Positions 1 through 11,447 of a stretch of 64,000 nt of DNA are shown here, one piece after another; the first letter of the stretch is position 1; each line of letters opens with the position of its first letter. The stretch is from assembly GCA_032622095.1 (NCBI GenBank), contig CP136066.1, forward strand, positions 101,575,319 through 101,639,318. The letters run 5' to 3'. The notes beneath the pieces are model-generated. The model saw nothing but the letters and a program-made list of their open reading frames with translations, had not been told where the DNA came from and ran no database searches. A program made the translations under genes and the position numbers. Source of the DNA: Siphonodentalium dalli. Its lineage: Eukaryota; Mollusca; Scaphopoda; Gadilida; Siphonodentaliidae.

Positions 1-897
1 ACGGAAGACCTAAAGTCATTGATTTTGGATTTGTTGAGTTTATTACAAGCTTAGGTAGTGCTAATCAGTTCAGAATCCACGCCCATTCTATTTGGGCTCG
101 TGTTATTAATTTGGTTCGGAGAGCTGAACTGCAGTTTCATTTTCTATTCTTTATTTCCTGACCCGGCTCATTTCCTTGTGAATCGAAGCTTGGTATGATT
201 TTATTAGGATGAAATGATTGGGTTGTATTGTGCATGGATTTGTCTCATTTATCAGCAGGACGTCCCGTTTATTACCTGTACCATTGACGAGTGTGTTCGC
301 GGAAATTACTGTTCCACCTGCAATTAAATCAGGCACAGTAATTCAGGAGTCAGGAATATTTAAAAACAGTTTCAGCTTTTGTTGAAAAAAGTGATTAGAT
401 AGCAGAACTGGTTCATGGTATCTCGCATCACATTGACTTTTATCATTTTATAATTTATAACATTTCTACAAATGTTTTCAAGTGTGCTCTAGTTATAATA
501 AAACTGACAATTGGTAAAACAACAGAAAATCATGGGGAATTTAGAAGAGATAATTGATTTATTTTTTACCCACACTTTTCAAAGAAAAATGGAGGTTATT
601 CAGGATTTACTTTGTCCATCTGTCTGTCTGTTTGACTGGCCGTCTTTCTGTCAGTCTGTCCAGGCATGTCTCAGCCATGGATTATCGGATTTGAATGGAA
701 TTTGGTACAGATGTTCGGCATCGGGAATACTTACAAAAGAGGCCTCAATGACATTGATAGTTTTTTTTTTTTTTCTTCAAATTTGTTTTTCTTATTTTTT
801 GGGTCATAACAACAGGCATCGAAATAAAAACACCTAACGTGACCCTTGTTATTCAATGGGGCAGGGTCTGAGAACCAAAACCCTTTTTTTGTTGGCC
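1..897. other. Non-coding, probably EHBP1 intron
   Basis: No exon is recognisable. A short stretch at about 590-735 resembles one monomer of the tandem array at 3188-3710 (CTGTCTGTCTG, then a GGAATTTGGTA-type core). The open frame covering it is not conserved coding sequence. Confidence 0.5.
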
Positions 898-1129
898 TTA
901 ACCCTTTCTTTGCCAAATAACAAGGACAACAAACAAAATTAGTGAACTTATTATCTGAACATTTCCCACCAATTAATAGAAATCCTTCAGCATTTGTATT
1001 ATCTTTTCATCTGTCTGTGATTTGCTCATAATCATATTTTCTGAACACCACTCGTAATGAATAATAGACCATTCCAGTATATACTTTTATAATCTGGTGG
1101 GAGACTCCATTTAGCAAACAAAGGGTTAA
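898..1129. mobile_element. TTAA-flanked MITE, family B (piggyBac-like)
   Basis: It begins TTAACCCTTTCTTTGCC and ends CAAACAAAGGGTTAA, so inverted CCCTTT ends sit in TTAA targets. The interior (ACTTATTATCTGAACATTTCCC, GAATAATAGACCATTCC) recurs in the other family B copies. TTAA targets with CCC-type ends are the hallmark of piggyBac-class elements. Confidence 0.7.
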
Positions 1130-1366
1130 TAGAGCAGTGTCACCTGAAAGACACTATCTCATTTGATATTGATTTCTCTATTCATTATTTCGTTTTTTTT
1201 TTTTAGATATTTTAGTGGAAGAGCAATAATTATTTTGTTAATTTTTCAATAACAAAAGTACTTTCTTTGGTGTATATTTGTCTAGTTCATATCACACATT
1301 TGGTTTTCAACATTTATTTTCCCCAAAAACTGTGTTAAATTTGATTTTGGTATGTCGTTGTTGTAA

Positions 1367-1452
1367 CTGGAAGTTTGGAATCCTGAATACATCTTTAACC
1401 CTTAATTTACTGGAAGTTTGGAATCCTGAATACATCTTTAACCCTTAATTTA
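1367..1452. repeat. 43-bp tandem duplication
   Basis: Two exact head-to-tail copies of a 43-base unit that includes the TTAACCC end of the adjacent MITE. The duplication therefore copied the transposon terminus. Confidence 0.85.
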
Positions 1453-1727
1453 CTAATACTCATTGACGAGTTCCCTTAGGAAATGTTCAGATAATAAGCT
1501 CAACAGGTCGTTTTTTTTACTTATTATCTAAACATTTCCCACAAATGAATATGGTCGATAACTTACTATCGATATTTAAACTTTTCCAACCAAATGAATA
1601 GAAATCATTCTTGTATTATCTGTCCTCTACTTATATTGCCTGAACATCCTCCTGATCTATCATTGACCATTCCCATGTATAATTTTATAACTGAATGGGA
1701 GAATCCATTTAGTAAATAAAGGGTTAA
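1438..1727. mobile_element. TTAA-flanked MITE, family B
   Basis: It runs from TTAACCCTTAATTTACTAATAC to TTTAGTAAATAAAGGGTTAA. It contains the family signature CATTGACGAGTTCCCTTAGG followed by GTTCAGATAATAAG. Confidence 0.75.
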
Positions 1728-2237
1728 GGATTTGGTTCTCATAATCAGCAGCAGCGCTTTCACCACCAGGTTTTCCCCCACCTCCTCGATACAGCGTAAT
1801 CCATTCTGATGGGTAACCTCCCGACCAGCCCCGAGGGTGTCACTTGTTCTCGTCAGATTCCCCACTGTTTATAATCCGGAGATATTGTTCGGTGGCCTCT
1901 GTTATAATGGTGCACGATCTTTAGCAGATGCTTTCATAACGTCCCGAGGCTTTAATAGGATTTATCCCCCCTTTTAACCTCTGACCCCAGTAATTTGCCT
2001 AATTGCCTTTTGTGTGAAGATAAACCCATCAAGCATTTACTATGCCTGGTCTTGTCTTATTGCCAAATTATGCATTTTATTTAGTATCGTCCCAAACAAA
2101 GTTTGGTGGGGGGATATAGAAATGGTTTCCGTGAGTCAGTCCATACGTCAGTGAGTCCATCCATCATAACTTCATAAGCCAGATTTAAATAATCTTTGGT
2201 ATGCTCATGAATGACTTTGGAATAGAATGGATAGACT
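1728..2237. other. No recognised feature
   Basis: Intronic or intergenic sequence. An 86-codon minus-strand frame ending in the neighbouring MITE shows no recognisable domain. Confidence 0.4.
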
Positions 2238-2827
2238 TTAACCCCTTTCATGACTGGAACTGCATGTGCCAATGCATTCTCTTATATATGCGAGTCTGCC
2301 ATTGGTAGCCTCGCATATATGAGAGAATGCACTGGCTTTCAAGGTCATTGTAAATATTGTTAGGCCAATGTATTCTCATAAATGCAGGACCGGTTCTAAT
2401 ATAGAAAATGAGTATCACTTCATTATGGAATGTTCACACTATTTCCATATCAGAAATGAACTTTTCCAAATTGTTGGTAGTTATCACAGTAAGTTTACAA
2501 GTATGTCAAATGATCAGAAATTTAATTGTATATTGAATAATGATACCTCTGACATACGCTTCTTGATAAGTTTTTAGAATGAATATTGTGCACGCCATCA
2601 CACCATAAAACACATGTAGTTATAATTATTATAGACATGCCATGCTCACATGCAATTATTTATTAATTATTGTTTTATGCTTTGTATTCTTATCATACTG
2701 CCTTTATTGGTGTTTATGCAAATAAATCTTATCTTATTTTATCTTATCTGTTATATGCATATATGAGAGAATGCAGTGACACAGGATTTTCGCAAATTTC
2801 AGGAAGCTCCAGCCATCGAAGGGTTAA
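2238..2827. mobile_element. Double-hairpin TTAA MITE (family A), split by a LINE
   Basis: The left part (2238-2385) and right part (2756-2827) together make one family A element: TTAACCCCTTTCATGACTGG at the left, GGAAGCTCCAGCCATCGAAG then GGTTAA at the right. The second hairpin is interrupted by about 370 bases of LINE 3' end. Family A consists of two long hairpins with stems of CATTCTCTTATATATGCGAG type. Confidence 0.75.
2386..2755 (+). pseudogene. 5'-truncated LINE retrotransposon 3' end
   Basis: The open frame 2368-2577 contains a CRTGSNIENEYHFIMECSHY-type sequence. This C-x(6-8)-E-x-H-x-C pattern with the following LF and FN-type segments is typical of the extreme C-terminus of reverse transcriptase ORFs in LINEs. 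The ORF stops at 2577 and is followed by an AT-rich 3' UTR ending in a short TTATC-type simple repeat (about 2728-2750), the usual 3' tail of such LINEs. Only the last few dozen codons are present, so the copy is a dead-on-arrival insertion. It landed inside a family A MITE hairpin. Its exact LINE clade cannot be set from so short a piece. Confidence 0.65.
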
Positions 2828-3104
2828 AGTGATATTAAACACTCTTCTGGGGTGATAGATTGAGAATAAAGTACGGTAGTTAATTTCATAAATTTCATAT
2901 CCAAATTGGCAGCACACAACATGATCACTCTTAAGTATAAATTATATGCAGTGATTATCTCTGGAGGAATCATTGCTATTTGTTTATCATCAAAAATTTG
3001 TCCCGAGCAGAGGAGTATTTCTTTACAATTGTGCTTAGTTCAGATGTTGTGTTTTCTGAAATTGTATAATCAATGTGGCTGTAATTTTCAGTAATATTAA
3101 CTAT

Positions 3105-3795
3105 ACCCCTTTTTAAAAAAAAAGGGGGGGGTATACTGTTTTGCACCTGTCCGTGTAGCCAAGCATTGAGCTATCCTTATGTCCGCCGATGTCTGTTCAT
3201 GTCATAACTGGAACAGTAGTGCTCGGATGTCAATGAAATTTGGTATGGATGTTCACTACTATGAAGACATTAAATAGAGGGTTCCATCGTTTTGTTCGGA
3301 TTTTGAATTCTAGAGTTATTCATCTTTGTTTATCTGGAAATGTTGCCTTTTTGGTTCATCTGATGTCTGTTCATGTCATAACTTCAACAGTTGTGTTGGG
3401 ATTAAGAATGAAATTTGGTATGGATGTTCACTACTATGAGGTCATTCAATAGAGGGTTCCATCGTTTTGTTCTGATTTTCCATTCTAGAGTTATTCATCT
3501 TTTTTTATCTGGAAATGTTGGCTTTTTGGTCCCTGCGATGTCTGTTCAGGCCATAACTTGAACAGTAATGCTCAGATCTCAATGAAATTTGGTATGGATG
3601 TTCACCACTATGAGGACATTTAATGGCGTGTTCAACCAATTTGTTTTAGTTTTTCGTTCTATAGTTATTCATCTTTATTTATATGAAAATACAAATTTTT
3701 GGGTCCATCTGAGTATATCAGTCATAGGTTATAGCTAGGCCCACACAAGGCGGTATGTCACAATGGGGTATGCACCGGATGACAGTCCATCTCTT
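3105..3795. repeat. Tandem array of about 173-bp monomers
   Basis: Three adjacent copies of a unit beginning ATGTCTGTTCATGTCATAAC and containing AATGAAATTTGGTATGGATG and AGAGTTATTCATCTTT. They are preceded by CCCC-T/A-GGGG palindromic sequence (3108-3131) and a GTATACTGTTTTGCACCTGT leader. Decayed relatives occur at about 590-735, 5770-6035 and 15120-15360. Confidence 0.75.
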
Positions 3796-3905
3796 GTTGA
3801 ATGCTACATTCTTTCAGTGAGTAAGGTACCTGGCTACTCACATATCTATTTTGATTCACTCAATTAACTACATATATCTTTAACATTTATGTTTATATTC
3901 TACAG

Positions 3906-4020
3906 ACTGGCAAAAAACTGAGGCCCAGATAAAACGAGAACAGTTGCTCCTGGAAGAGTTGGTGAATGTCGTAAACAAGCGGGACGAACTTGTCCAGCAT
4001 CTTGATTCTCAGGAGAGAGC
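3906..4020 (+). CDS. ehbp1: EHBP1-like gene, penultimate coding exon (bMERB part)
   Basis: This is an internal exon of an EH-domain-binding-protein-1-like gene. EHBP1 proteins link EHD ATPases, actin and Rab8/10-type GTPases on endosomal tubules; the C-terminal bMERB (DUF3585) helices bind Rabs. The exon follows a pyrimidine-rich stretch and an AG at 3904-3905 and ends at a consensus GTAAGT donor (4021-4026). The open frame begins with the last two bases of a split codon, then [20 protein letters not shown], followed by [17 protein letters not shown]. This is a charged, leucine-heptad helix typical of the end of bMERB domains. The last two bases (GC) join the next exon in frame. Earlier exons must lie left of the window, since no other exon is convincing in 1-3905. 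MICAL or MICAL-like proteins share the domain, but the CaaX end of the next exon favours EHBP1. Confidence 0.8.
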
Positions 4021-4205
4021 GTAAGTATTCACTAACTTCCTCAATGTAGTTGTAGGGGTGAGCGTGGGAGAAATAGGCCCAGATATTACAACTACAGGAA
4101 CATCTCACGACGACGGGCGTATCAATGAGACATAAGCAATATGTATAGCATTATATCCAATCAGCTCTAACCGAGTTACATCCTCACTTTAACCAGACAG
4201 TCCAA

Positions 4206-4262
4206 CTTTCTCTCTCTCTGTATATCTCTCTTTCTTGCTCTCTCTCTTTCTCTCTCTCCCCT
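4206..4262. repeat. TC-rich simple repeat
   Basis: Imperfect (TC)n run in the last EHBP1 intron. Confidence 0.85.
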
Positions 4263-4510
4263 GCTTCTCACGACATCATTACTATTATTATAATATTTTC
4301 ATTCCTTCCCGTCTGACCGCCCCCCCTCTGCACTTAATGAAGAGTGGGTATGAAGCAAAAAATATGGTCTATATACGACCCAAAGCATCCAGCTTTGGTT
4401 CGTTATTATGATTGGAATAAATATGTTAACACTAACAATAGGAACTTGTGCACCTACGAATATGAGCTCAGTCTCAGCTCAGCTCTACTTCAAATAACAT
4501 CTTCCAAAAG

Positions 4511-4637
4511 ATGATTGCACCCTTGTTCTGATCAGGCCTCAATATATGGTACTTGTCCCTAAATGGTGAATTTAGTGACGCTACCCTGCACAGCTGGCTA
4601 GCATCACCAAATTCATCCTCTGGGGACCTCATTCTGC
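4511..4637. mobile_element. Fragment of hAT-like MITE (family C)
   Basis: Contains GGTGAATTTAGTGACGCTA, the GCTAGC-centred loop and TCATCCTCTGGGGACCTCAT, one inverted arm pair of family C (best copy 15406-15802). Confidence 0.65.
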
Positions 4638-4670
4638 ATTGAATCATCAAATTAATTACATCAATAAAAA

Positions 4671-4917
4671 GAATTCAGTAGCCAGGTCGATTTTTGTATC
4701 AACCCATATACCATGTGCCAATGCATTCTCTTATATATGCGAGTCGACCATAGGTCACCTCGCATATATAAGAGAATGCATTGGCCTAACATTTTTGTTT
4801 TTGTTTTTTATTTTTTTTAAATTTTTTACAATTTTAATAATTTATTCTTATATTCTATAACAGACTTATTTTGTAGGTTTAGGGCCGATGAGATCGGCCC
4901 CTGGCACTCAAAGGGTT
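4671..4917. mobile_element. Composite TTAA-type MITE
   Basis: The outer sequence (CGATTTTTGTATCAACCCAT at the left, GGCACTCAAAGGGTTA at the right) belongs to the palindrome family best seen at 23857-24071. The interior carries a family A hairpin (4702-4788). One element appears built from two families. Confidence 0.6.
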
Positions 4918-4963
4918 ATTCTCTTAAACCTATCTGCCCCGAGTGATGGAGGACATGTTGATT

Positions 4964-5192
4964 TTAACCCTTTCTTTATTAAACTTCATTGATGAGTAGT
5001 TATCACTTAGGAAATGTTCAGATGATAAGTTTGTTGAACTTATTATCTAAACATTTCCCTCAATAATTAGGGCTCATTCTGCACTTTCATTTGCCTTTCG
5101 ACTTGTTTTTATCAACATAACATCCATCCAATGGAATAATACACCATTATGATGTACACTTTTTAACTGACCTTTAGTATAGAAAGGGTTAA
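4964..5192. mobile_element. TTAA-flanked MITE, family B
   Basis: Runs from TTAACCCTTTCTTTATTAAA to TAGTATAGAAAGGGTTAA. It lies 63 bases before the last EHBP1 exon. Confidence 0.75.
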
Positions 5193-5255
5193 GGTGGCGT
5201 TATAACAAATCAGATTGTTCGTTTCAATTGGATGTGGTGCTTATTTGGATTTCAG

Positions 5256-5337
5256 AATTGAAGAGGAAGCTGAACTGGACAAACAGATTTCAGAGGGGAA
5301 TCTGCTGAAAGAAGAGCGAAGCTGCATAATACAATGA
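5256..5337 (+). CDS. ehbp1: EHBP1-like gene, last coding exon with CaaX box
   Basis: The terminal coding exon follows the acceptor TTTGGATTTCAG. It completes an alanine codon with the previous exon and continues IEEEAELDKQISEGNLLKEE, then RSCIIQ and a TGA stop at 5335-5337. The acidic helix is the end of the bMERB region. The final four residues, CIIQ, form a CaaX prenylation signal with Gln in the last position, which normally favours farnesylation. EHBP1 and EHBP1L1 are known for combining bMERB with a C-terminal CaaX box, so the identification rests on domain, motif and linkage to otx together. The intron between the two exons (4021-5255) carries two MITE copies and a composite repeat. A likely poly(A) signal lies 42 bases after the stop. 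Confidence 0.82.
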
Positions 5338-5378
5338 TTCGTCACAAATCTGAGGATGATGGGGCATCACACATAGAT

Positions 5379-5384
5379 AATAAA
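5379..5384 (+). terminator. Possible poly(A) signal of EHBP1-like gene
   Basis: An AATAAA hexamer occurs 42 bases downstream of the TGA. It is close to the stop, so a longer 3' UTR using a later signal (for example near 6309) is possible. Confidence 0.4.
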
Positions 5385-6761
5385 AAAACAGGGAGGGTGG
5401 TAGGATGGCTGGGAAAATGTTGATACAACTAGTTACTGGTCTATATATATCCAAACTATGTGTACCATTGCCTTGTCAATAGAAAGATTATTGTCGACCA
5501 ATAGAAAGCTTGTATAACAGTCTATATCCCCTTTTGCACACCCCCTCCCCTGAACATCTACTGGCATACGTATTTGCCATGATTAGTACTGAAATAGGGA
5601 TCTGGTTGTGTAATTTATTATGGCATATTGGCAATTGAACAACTTTCCAGTCAACCGAGTCATCATCCACATATATGGCAAGGGATCATAATGTTTAATA
5701 ATAGCCCTACTTGAAAAATTGGGGGGGGGTTTGTTCACTGCCAATATACCATAATAAATTACACCACCAGATTATATGCATCTGTCTGTCGGTCCATCCA
5801 TCCATCCGAGGCAAATGTCTTGACAATGGCTTATCGGTTCTTATTTAAATTTGTTATATATTAGGGATATGGAGGTCTAGCTATCAACAGAGGGGCCAAT
5901 GACCTTGTTCATGTTTTCCATTATACAGTTATCCTTCTTTGTTTATCCAGAAATGATGGTTTTCTGTCTGTCTGACTTGAGTATTTCAGCCATGGGTTGG
6001 GTTATAGGATCTCAATAGAATTTGGGAGAAGTGGACTGTGATCAAGGAGAATTAAGACATAATGGCTCAAGTTAAATTTACACCACAACATCACCATTCT
6101 ATGATCCATTAAGTAATATGCAAAACAATAGCCCGTGTATAAAATGATTTTAATGAGTAAGAACCCCAATATAATTAGAACGTACAGTTTAAATGTGATA
6201 TAGGTACATATTCATACTGGTATTTGAGAGAGAATTTACTTCTTCACATTAGGGAGAAGTGACACAATTTTATAGGGAGACGATTTCTCCCAAGTCAAGG
6301 GTCTTTAAATAAATGTTAAATGGTAATGTTAACATTTTCCCTTTTATTTGCTTTATATTCTGGATTACTATTTTGCTGATGTTTCAATTAGGCACCATGC
6401 AGGTATGCCGGCACCCATGGTGCAACATCCAGTTGTTTCTGGTGACAAATAGATAAATGCATTGAATTATCCCAGACTGACAATCTGCATGGAGACATAC
6501 GTTTGGATGCATATAGACTGACTAGTTTTATAGGTGCAAGCCTATGGGTGGGGTGAGTGAGTATGGCCCACCATCCTGCTTGCAGCATCCCTGTCAGATA
6601 AAATTTTTAAAAGATATGTGAAATTATGATCGGGTATTCATCTGAAGATATATATTTATTCCACACCTGCTGATGTGAGACACATGTATTCAACGGAATC
6701 CCAGCCATTGAATACATAGTGTTGAATACCACAAGCCCAAACTACTTCGAGTTGTTGTTGT
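5385..6761. other. Intergenic, degenerate repeats
   Basis: No gene. 5770-6035 resembles the 173-bp monomer family (CTGTCTGTCGGTCC, TTATCCTTCTTTGTTTATCC). The remaining sequence is unrecognised. Confidence 0.4.
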
Positions 6762-6977
6762 TACAGTAATGTCCTAAATAATTTACCCCTAAACCACAGC
6801 AGAATTATGGGAAATTTTTCAGGATTTCGTCGGAAATATGGCTTGTTGCCATTCATCGGAAAGCTCTCAGTGAGAGCTTTCCGATGAATGGTAGCAAGCC
6901 ATATTTCCGACTAAATCCTGAAAAATTTCCCATAATTCTGCTGTGGTTAAAGGTCATATACTTCGGGCATTACTGTA
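6762..6977. mobile_element. Palindromic MITE family D (mariner-like, TA target)
   Basis: A near-complete fold-back between TACAGTAATG and CATTACTGTA, each including a TA dinucleotide. The arms carry ACCACAGCAGAATTATGGG, TTTTTCAGGATTT and GGAAATATGGCTTGTTGCCA, with an AAGCTCTCAGTGAGAGCTTT apex. TA flanks and CAGT-type ends suggest a Tc1/mariner-mobilised MITE. Confidence 0.75.
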
Positions 6978-7745
6978 CCAAGTGCGATGACGTACAAAAC
7001 ATCAATGAATCGGTATGGGTGATGCACAGATAATTACCAGTTTTCATCAGATTTAAACTACAATAAAGGTAGTTATATTATGGATGGTAGTCACAGTCAT
7101 GGCTGAAACTTATCTGACACAAGGGTGTGAAATAAATACAGAACACTACTTGCATCATGATCTATAATCTATTATCGAACGAGTTGCGGATGGCTTTTGT
7201 GCAATATATCTTTGCACCATCCGGAACTGAATTGATAAAAGATTCTCGATTAAGATGCGCGTTGTATTTTGTCCATGTATTGAATATGTCAAAATGTCCA
7301 TTCTTTGTTGACTGCATATCAATATACACAAAAATGGCATAATTTATAGTTTATTGCACAGCTATGGTTCAACTTATTTTTGTGTAACAGTATTAATTGT
7401 TTGTTAATTTAGTGAAGATTTTATGTAATTTTATCAACATGCACATGAGGGGAAAACCTCTTCAAATTGTTAGTTTAAATATTTTTAAATATATTGCTTA
7501 TAAAACAATTCTGTCCAATGATGGCCAATCACGCACCACATGATTTGTTTGTTAGTATTGTTTGTTTAACCAGCATATATATTTCCTTACAGAATACTCA
7601 TATCAAGAATTATGATATTTTTACAGTTTTATGCCTGATTCCCACTGGGACTCGACTCCAAAGATACACACTAATAGTGCTAAAGGAACTCAAGGGTAGA
7701 TGTGTAAAACATCTATCATCAACAAGAACATGTAACAATAGATCA

Positions 7746-7930
7746 TACAGTAATGCCCTAAGTAATCGACTCCTTAACCACAGCATAATTATGGGTAACT
7801 TTTCAGGATTTAGTCGGAAATATGGCTTATTTCCGATGAATGGCAACAAGCCATATTTCCGACTAAATCCTGAAAAATTACCCATAATTCTGCTGTGGTT
7901 AAGGAGTCAATTATTTAGGGCATTACTGTA
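7746..7930. mobile_element. Palindromic MITE family D
   Basis: TACAGTAATGCCC to GGGCATTACTGTA with a shortened apex. Two open frames of 151 and 91 codons run through it on opposite strands because both arms lack stops. Confidence 0.85.
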
Positions 7931-9154
7931 TGTCCTGAATTTTTTTTGAAATATGCCGTCTCAACTGATTTATCCATTTTGTTCAATTATGACAAGTCAC
8001 CCACATATCAGGCTGTCCTATTTGATGAATTCCGTCTCTCGATGTTATTTGACTTCCTCTATTAGATAGGGTGCTTGGCATGGATTCAACCACACTGAAT
8101 TACTGCTGACGAGGTCCCAATTAAATTTAGGATTTCTTATCCCAAAGGAAACATTCATGCTTATAAATATTGTAACTCCAAATTTGGTTCATGATTGAAA
8201 TATAATGAAAATATTTGTCTCTCGTATATATATACAATTCAGACCAAACCAAAGCTTTTGTAAGATGTTATTTGATATTTTTACTGCTGTATATTTTAAA
8301 TAAAAAGGCAGGATCTGTTTGAAATGGGCCAAAATAGTGTCCTACATCATTGGAAAGCTTATGTTGAGTAAATTCCATGTGACCAAGCCTATGTTTTGTA
8401 AGTTATTTGTTGTATGACAACATTATTTTATTACTTGTCTAAAATTATGTTATAGCTATCAACTTTTGATTTTTGGTATTCCAGAGCCCAAGTTACCACA
8501 ACATACAAATTTAATATAACATCATTTTTGTAGTGAAAAAATGTTTAAAGATGGTCTATATCTTTCGGGCCACAATTACAACAACATAATTTTTATAAAA
8601 CCAGATTTCAACTTGAAGACAAGAAATACATTTTTCTGTGAATAAAACACAGATAAAACTAGAGATTAGGTATAGTATTTGTCTATAGAGGCATAATAAT
8701 GTGGTTTATACTACCGTGGTGACGAGTGCAAACAAGATAGAGTCCCCCCTTGCTATGCTCCAAATGCACCTGAAGTTTCTGTTCTAAAAATAGCCCTTAA
8801 AATTGGCCCCAAAAGTTTGTATGTATTATACTGGAACCAAATCAAAATCAAATCAATATTAATTTTATATAGAAGCTTTTCCAGACAGGTGTCTTCGATT
8901 CATATTTATTATTTTAAACCCCAGAAACTATATAAACAACTTGTTACGAACAGATAGACCATCGTTAGACCCACATGTGACATATCAACTAATTTCAATT
9001 TGTTATTGAGAAATTAACAAAATTGTTATTGGTGTCCTTCTAAAACATTGAAATTATATGAAATAAATGGATAGAAAATTAAGTGTCATATCATATATAT
9101 CTTTTTTTATGGAACAAGTCTAATGGACTCTTTGTTCCGATACTTACAACATAT
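7931..9154. other. Intergenic, no feature seen
   Basis: AT-rich sequence with no recognised repeat, open frame or RNA gene. Confidence 0.4.
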
Positions 9155-9548
9155 ACAAGCCTGAGTTTAGTGTGCCTGTCATTTGCAGAATGAGGTCCCC
9201 AGAAGGTGAATTTAGTGATGCTATCCTGCACAGCGGGCTACCGTTACCAAATTCACCCTCTGAGGACCTCATTCTGCATGGCCTCATCTGCTGTTGGAGA
9301 CATAGACTCAGATCGAAGTTCCCAAATGGTGAATATTGTTATGTACACCCATTGGGAACTTCGATTATGCAATGTGTCGTCTACCAAATTGGGGATATAG
9401 AGAAACTAAACTAAAAAAGAAATAGAATCTATGTGAAGAAGAATCTATAGGAATTTGATAATAAAGAAACTTTTCCAGAGAAGATGAGGCCTGAGCAGAA
9501 TGAAGTCCCTAGAGGGTTAATTTAGTGATGCTAGCCCGCTATGTAGGA
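9155..9548. mobile_element. hAT-like MITE family C, right end incomplete
   Basis: It begins CAAGCCTGAGTTTAGTGTGC and includes CATTTGCAGAATGAGG and two inverted GGTGAATTTAGTGATGCTA arms. It stops within the second arm near 9548. Confidence 0.7.
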
Positions 9549-9629
9549 TCCAGCTTGAACATATTTTCAAAATAAGGTATACAAACATGATAGCATATTA
9601 TCACTTATCGTTCGAATTGTGTTATTTTA

Positions 9630-9851
9630 AACAGTAATGGCCTAATTAATCGACTCTTTAACCACAGCAGAATTATGGGTAACTTTTCAGGATTTAGTCT
9701 GAAATATGGCTTGTTGCCATTCGTCGAAAAGCTCTCACCGAGACGAGAGCTTTCCGATGAATGGCAACAAGCCATATTTCCGAATAAATCCTGAAAAGTT
9801 ACCCATAATTCTGCTGTGGTTAAGGAGTCGATTATTTAGAGCATTACTGTA
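9630..9851. mobile_element. Palindromic MITE family D
   Basis: Full fold-back from ACAGTAATGG to GCATTACTGTA with both ATTATGGGTAACTTTTCAGG arms. The left TA target base has mutated to AA. Confidence 0.8.
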
Positions 9852-10146
9852 TGCTAGAATCTAAATATAAAGTGAAATAGGTTTCATAAACATTGACCTG
9901 GAACCCTGAATACATCTTTAATTTCGTAATTTTGATAACTGTCTCCACTCCACTGGACTTTTTCGTGATACTGTTGCTGATTATAGAAAATTAGTAAATG
10001 CAAAATCTTCTAGGTCTTGCAGGTCTTGGTTAGAACAAAAATTGTATAAAGACAATCCATTATTTTTTCAATTATCAATTAGCTTTCCAGCAATGTAAGA
10101 CATTAGTTTTACCCAATTTCTGTTATTTAATCCGGGTCCACCCCTT

Positions 10147-10351
10147 TTAACCCTTCCATGACTGGAGCGAGTCTCCCATATTGATCATCACATATATAGG
10201 AGAATACATTAGCCAAACAATATTTACGTTGACCTTGTAAGCCAGTGCATTCTATTATATACGTGAGGCTCCCTATGGGAGACTCACATATATAAGAGAA
10301 TGCAGGATCTTTAATGCTAAACCAGCACAACTCCCGTCATGAAAGGGTTAT
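10147..10351. mobile_element. Double-hairpin TTAA MITE family A
   Basis: TTAACCCTTCCATGACTGG at the left and TCATGAAAGGGTTA at the right. The first hairpin is degraded; the second has the ATTATATACGTGAGGCTCCC stem. Confidence 0.75.
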
Positions 10352-10552
10352 TAAATATTGTTAGCATTTTGTGCCAATTGTTAAAGATGCATTTAGTGAT
10401 CATATGAAAGCCTTTGTTGTTGTCTCAAATTTATGTTTAATGAATTTTTGTTCCATGTGTTACAGGGGTCATCATTGTATGACATGGCCTGCATTTGTTT
10501 TGGGCTACTGATGAGTCAGATGACTCTGTCTGATGGCACCCTCATTTAAATC

Positions 10553-10797
10553 TTAATCTTTCTTTACTAAATGGATTCTCCCATTCAGTTATAAAAGTGT
10601 ACATTGGAATGGTCTATTATTCATCTGGAGGGATTTTCAGGAAAGATATGACAAGACGATGACAGATGAACAAATAATTCAAATGTACAAGGATTCCTAT
10701 TAATTTATGGGAATTAGACGCCGTTTGTTGAACTTATTATTTGACCATTTCCTAAGGGAACTACTCGTCAATGAGTATTTAGTAAAGAAAGGGTTAA
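10553..10797. mobile_element. TTAA-flanked MITE family B, inverted
   Basis: TTAATCTTTCTTTACTAAAT at the left, TAGTAAAGAAAGGGTTAA at the right. The interior is inverted relative to the 1438-1727 copy. Confidence 0.8.
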
Positions 10798-10856
10798 TTG
10801 GTAAACAAAATTAGGATGATCACGATCATTCCAGTTGGTGAACAATTGTTCATAGT

Positions 10857-11070
10857 TGTAATGCCCTAAATAATCGACTCCTTAACCACAGAAGAATTAT
10901 GGGTAACTTTTCAGGATTTAATTTGAAATATGGCTTGTTGCCATTCATCGGAAAGCTCTCAGTGAGAGCTTTCCGATGAATGGCAACAAGCCATATTTCC
11001 GACTAAATCCTGAAAAGTTACCCATAATTCTGCTGTGGTTAATGAGTCGATTATTTGGGGCATTATTATA
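10857..11070. mobile_element. Palindromic MITE family D
   Basis: Both arms and the AAGCTCTCAGTGAGAGCTTT apex are intact. It is flanked on both sides by ATAGTTGTA-like sequence. Confidence 0.8.
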
Positions 11071-11447
11071 GTTGTATTCAAGGAAGTTCATTTCTTACTG
11101 ATAGTTAAAGAAATCCTGCATGTTGTTTTGTTACACATAATATTATTCAGTCTTTCTTCTGTATATAGTTTGTTTATTTAGGGTTTCCGCTAAAGGGGCA
11201 GGATTCCATCATTCCCGGTGAGATATGACATTTTAGTTTTTATTATTTCCGTGGCTTCGATAAACCTCTGACTCTGGATAAGAAGGAAACACCCTCTGGC
11301 CATTCCTCTTTGAAAAAAATCCTATAAGAATTATCCTACCAGGATCGGTTTTGAAAATAAAAAATACAACATTTTAGAATTAAAGAAAAATTTTGCAGGA
11401 AACCCAGATATGACATTTTAGAACACAATTTTTCCTGAAAATCGCTG

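Noticed and set aside
7494-7949. 151-codon open frame, the second longest in the window
   Set aside because: Its second half is translation of a family D palindrome; both strands are open there for the same reason, and no domain is recognisable.
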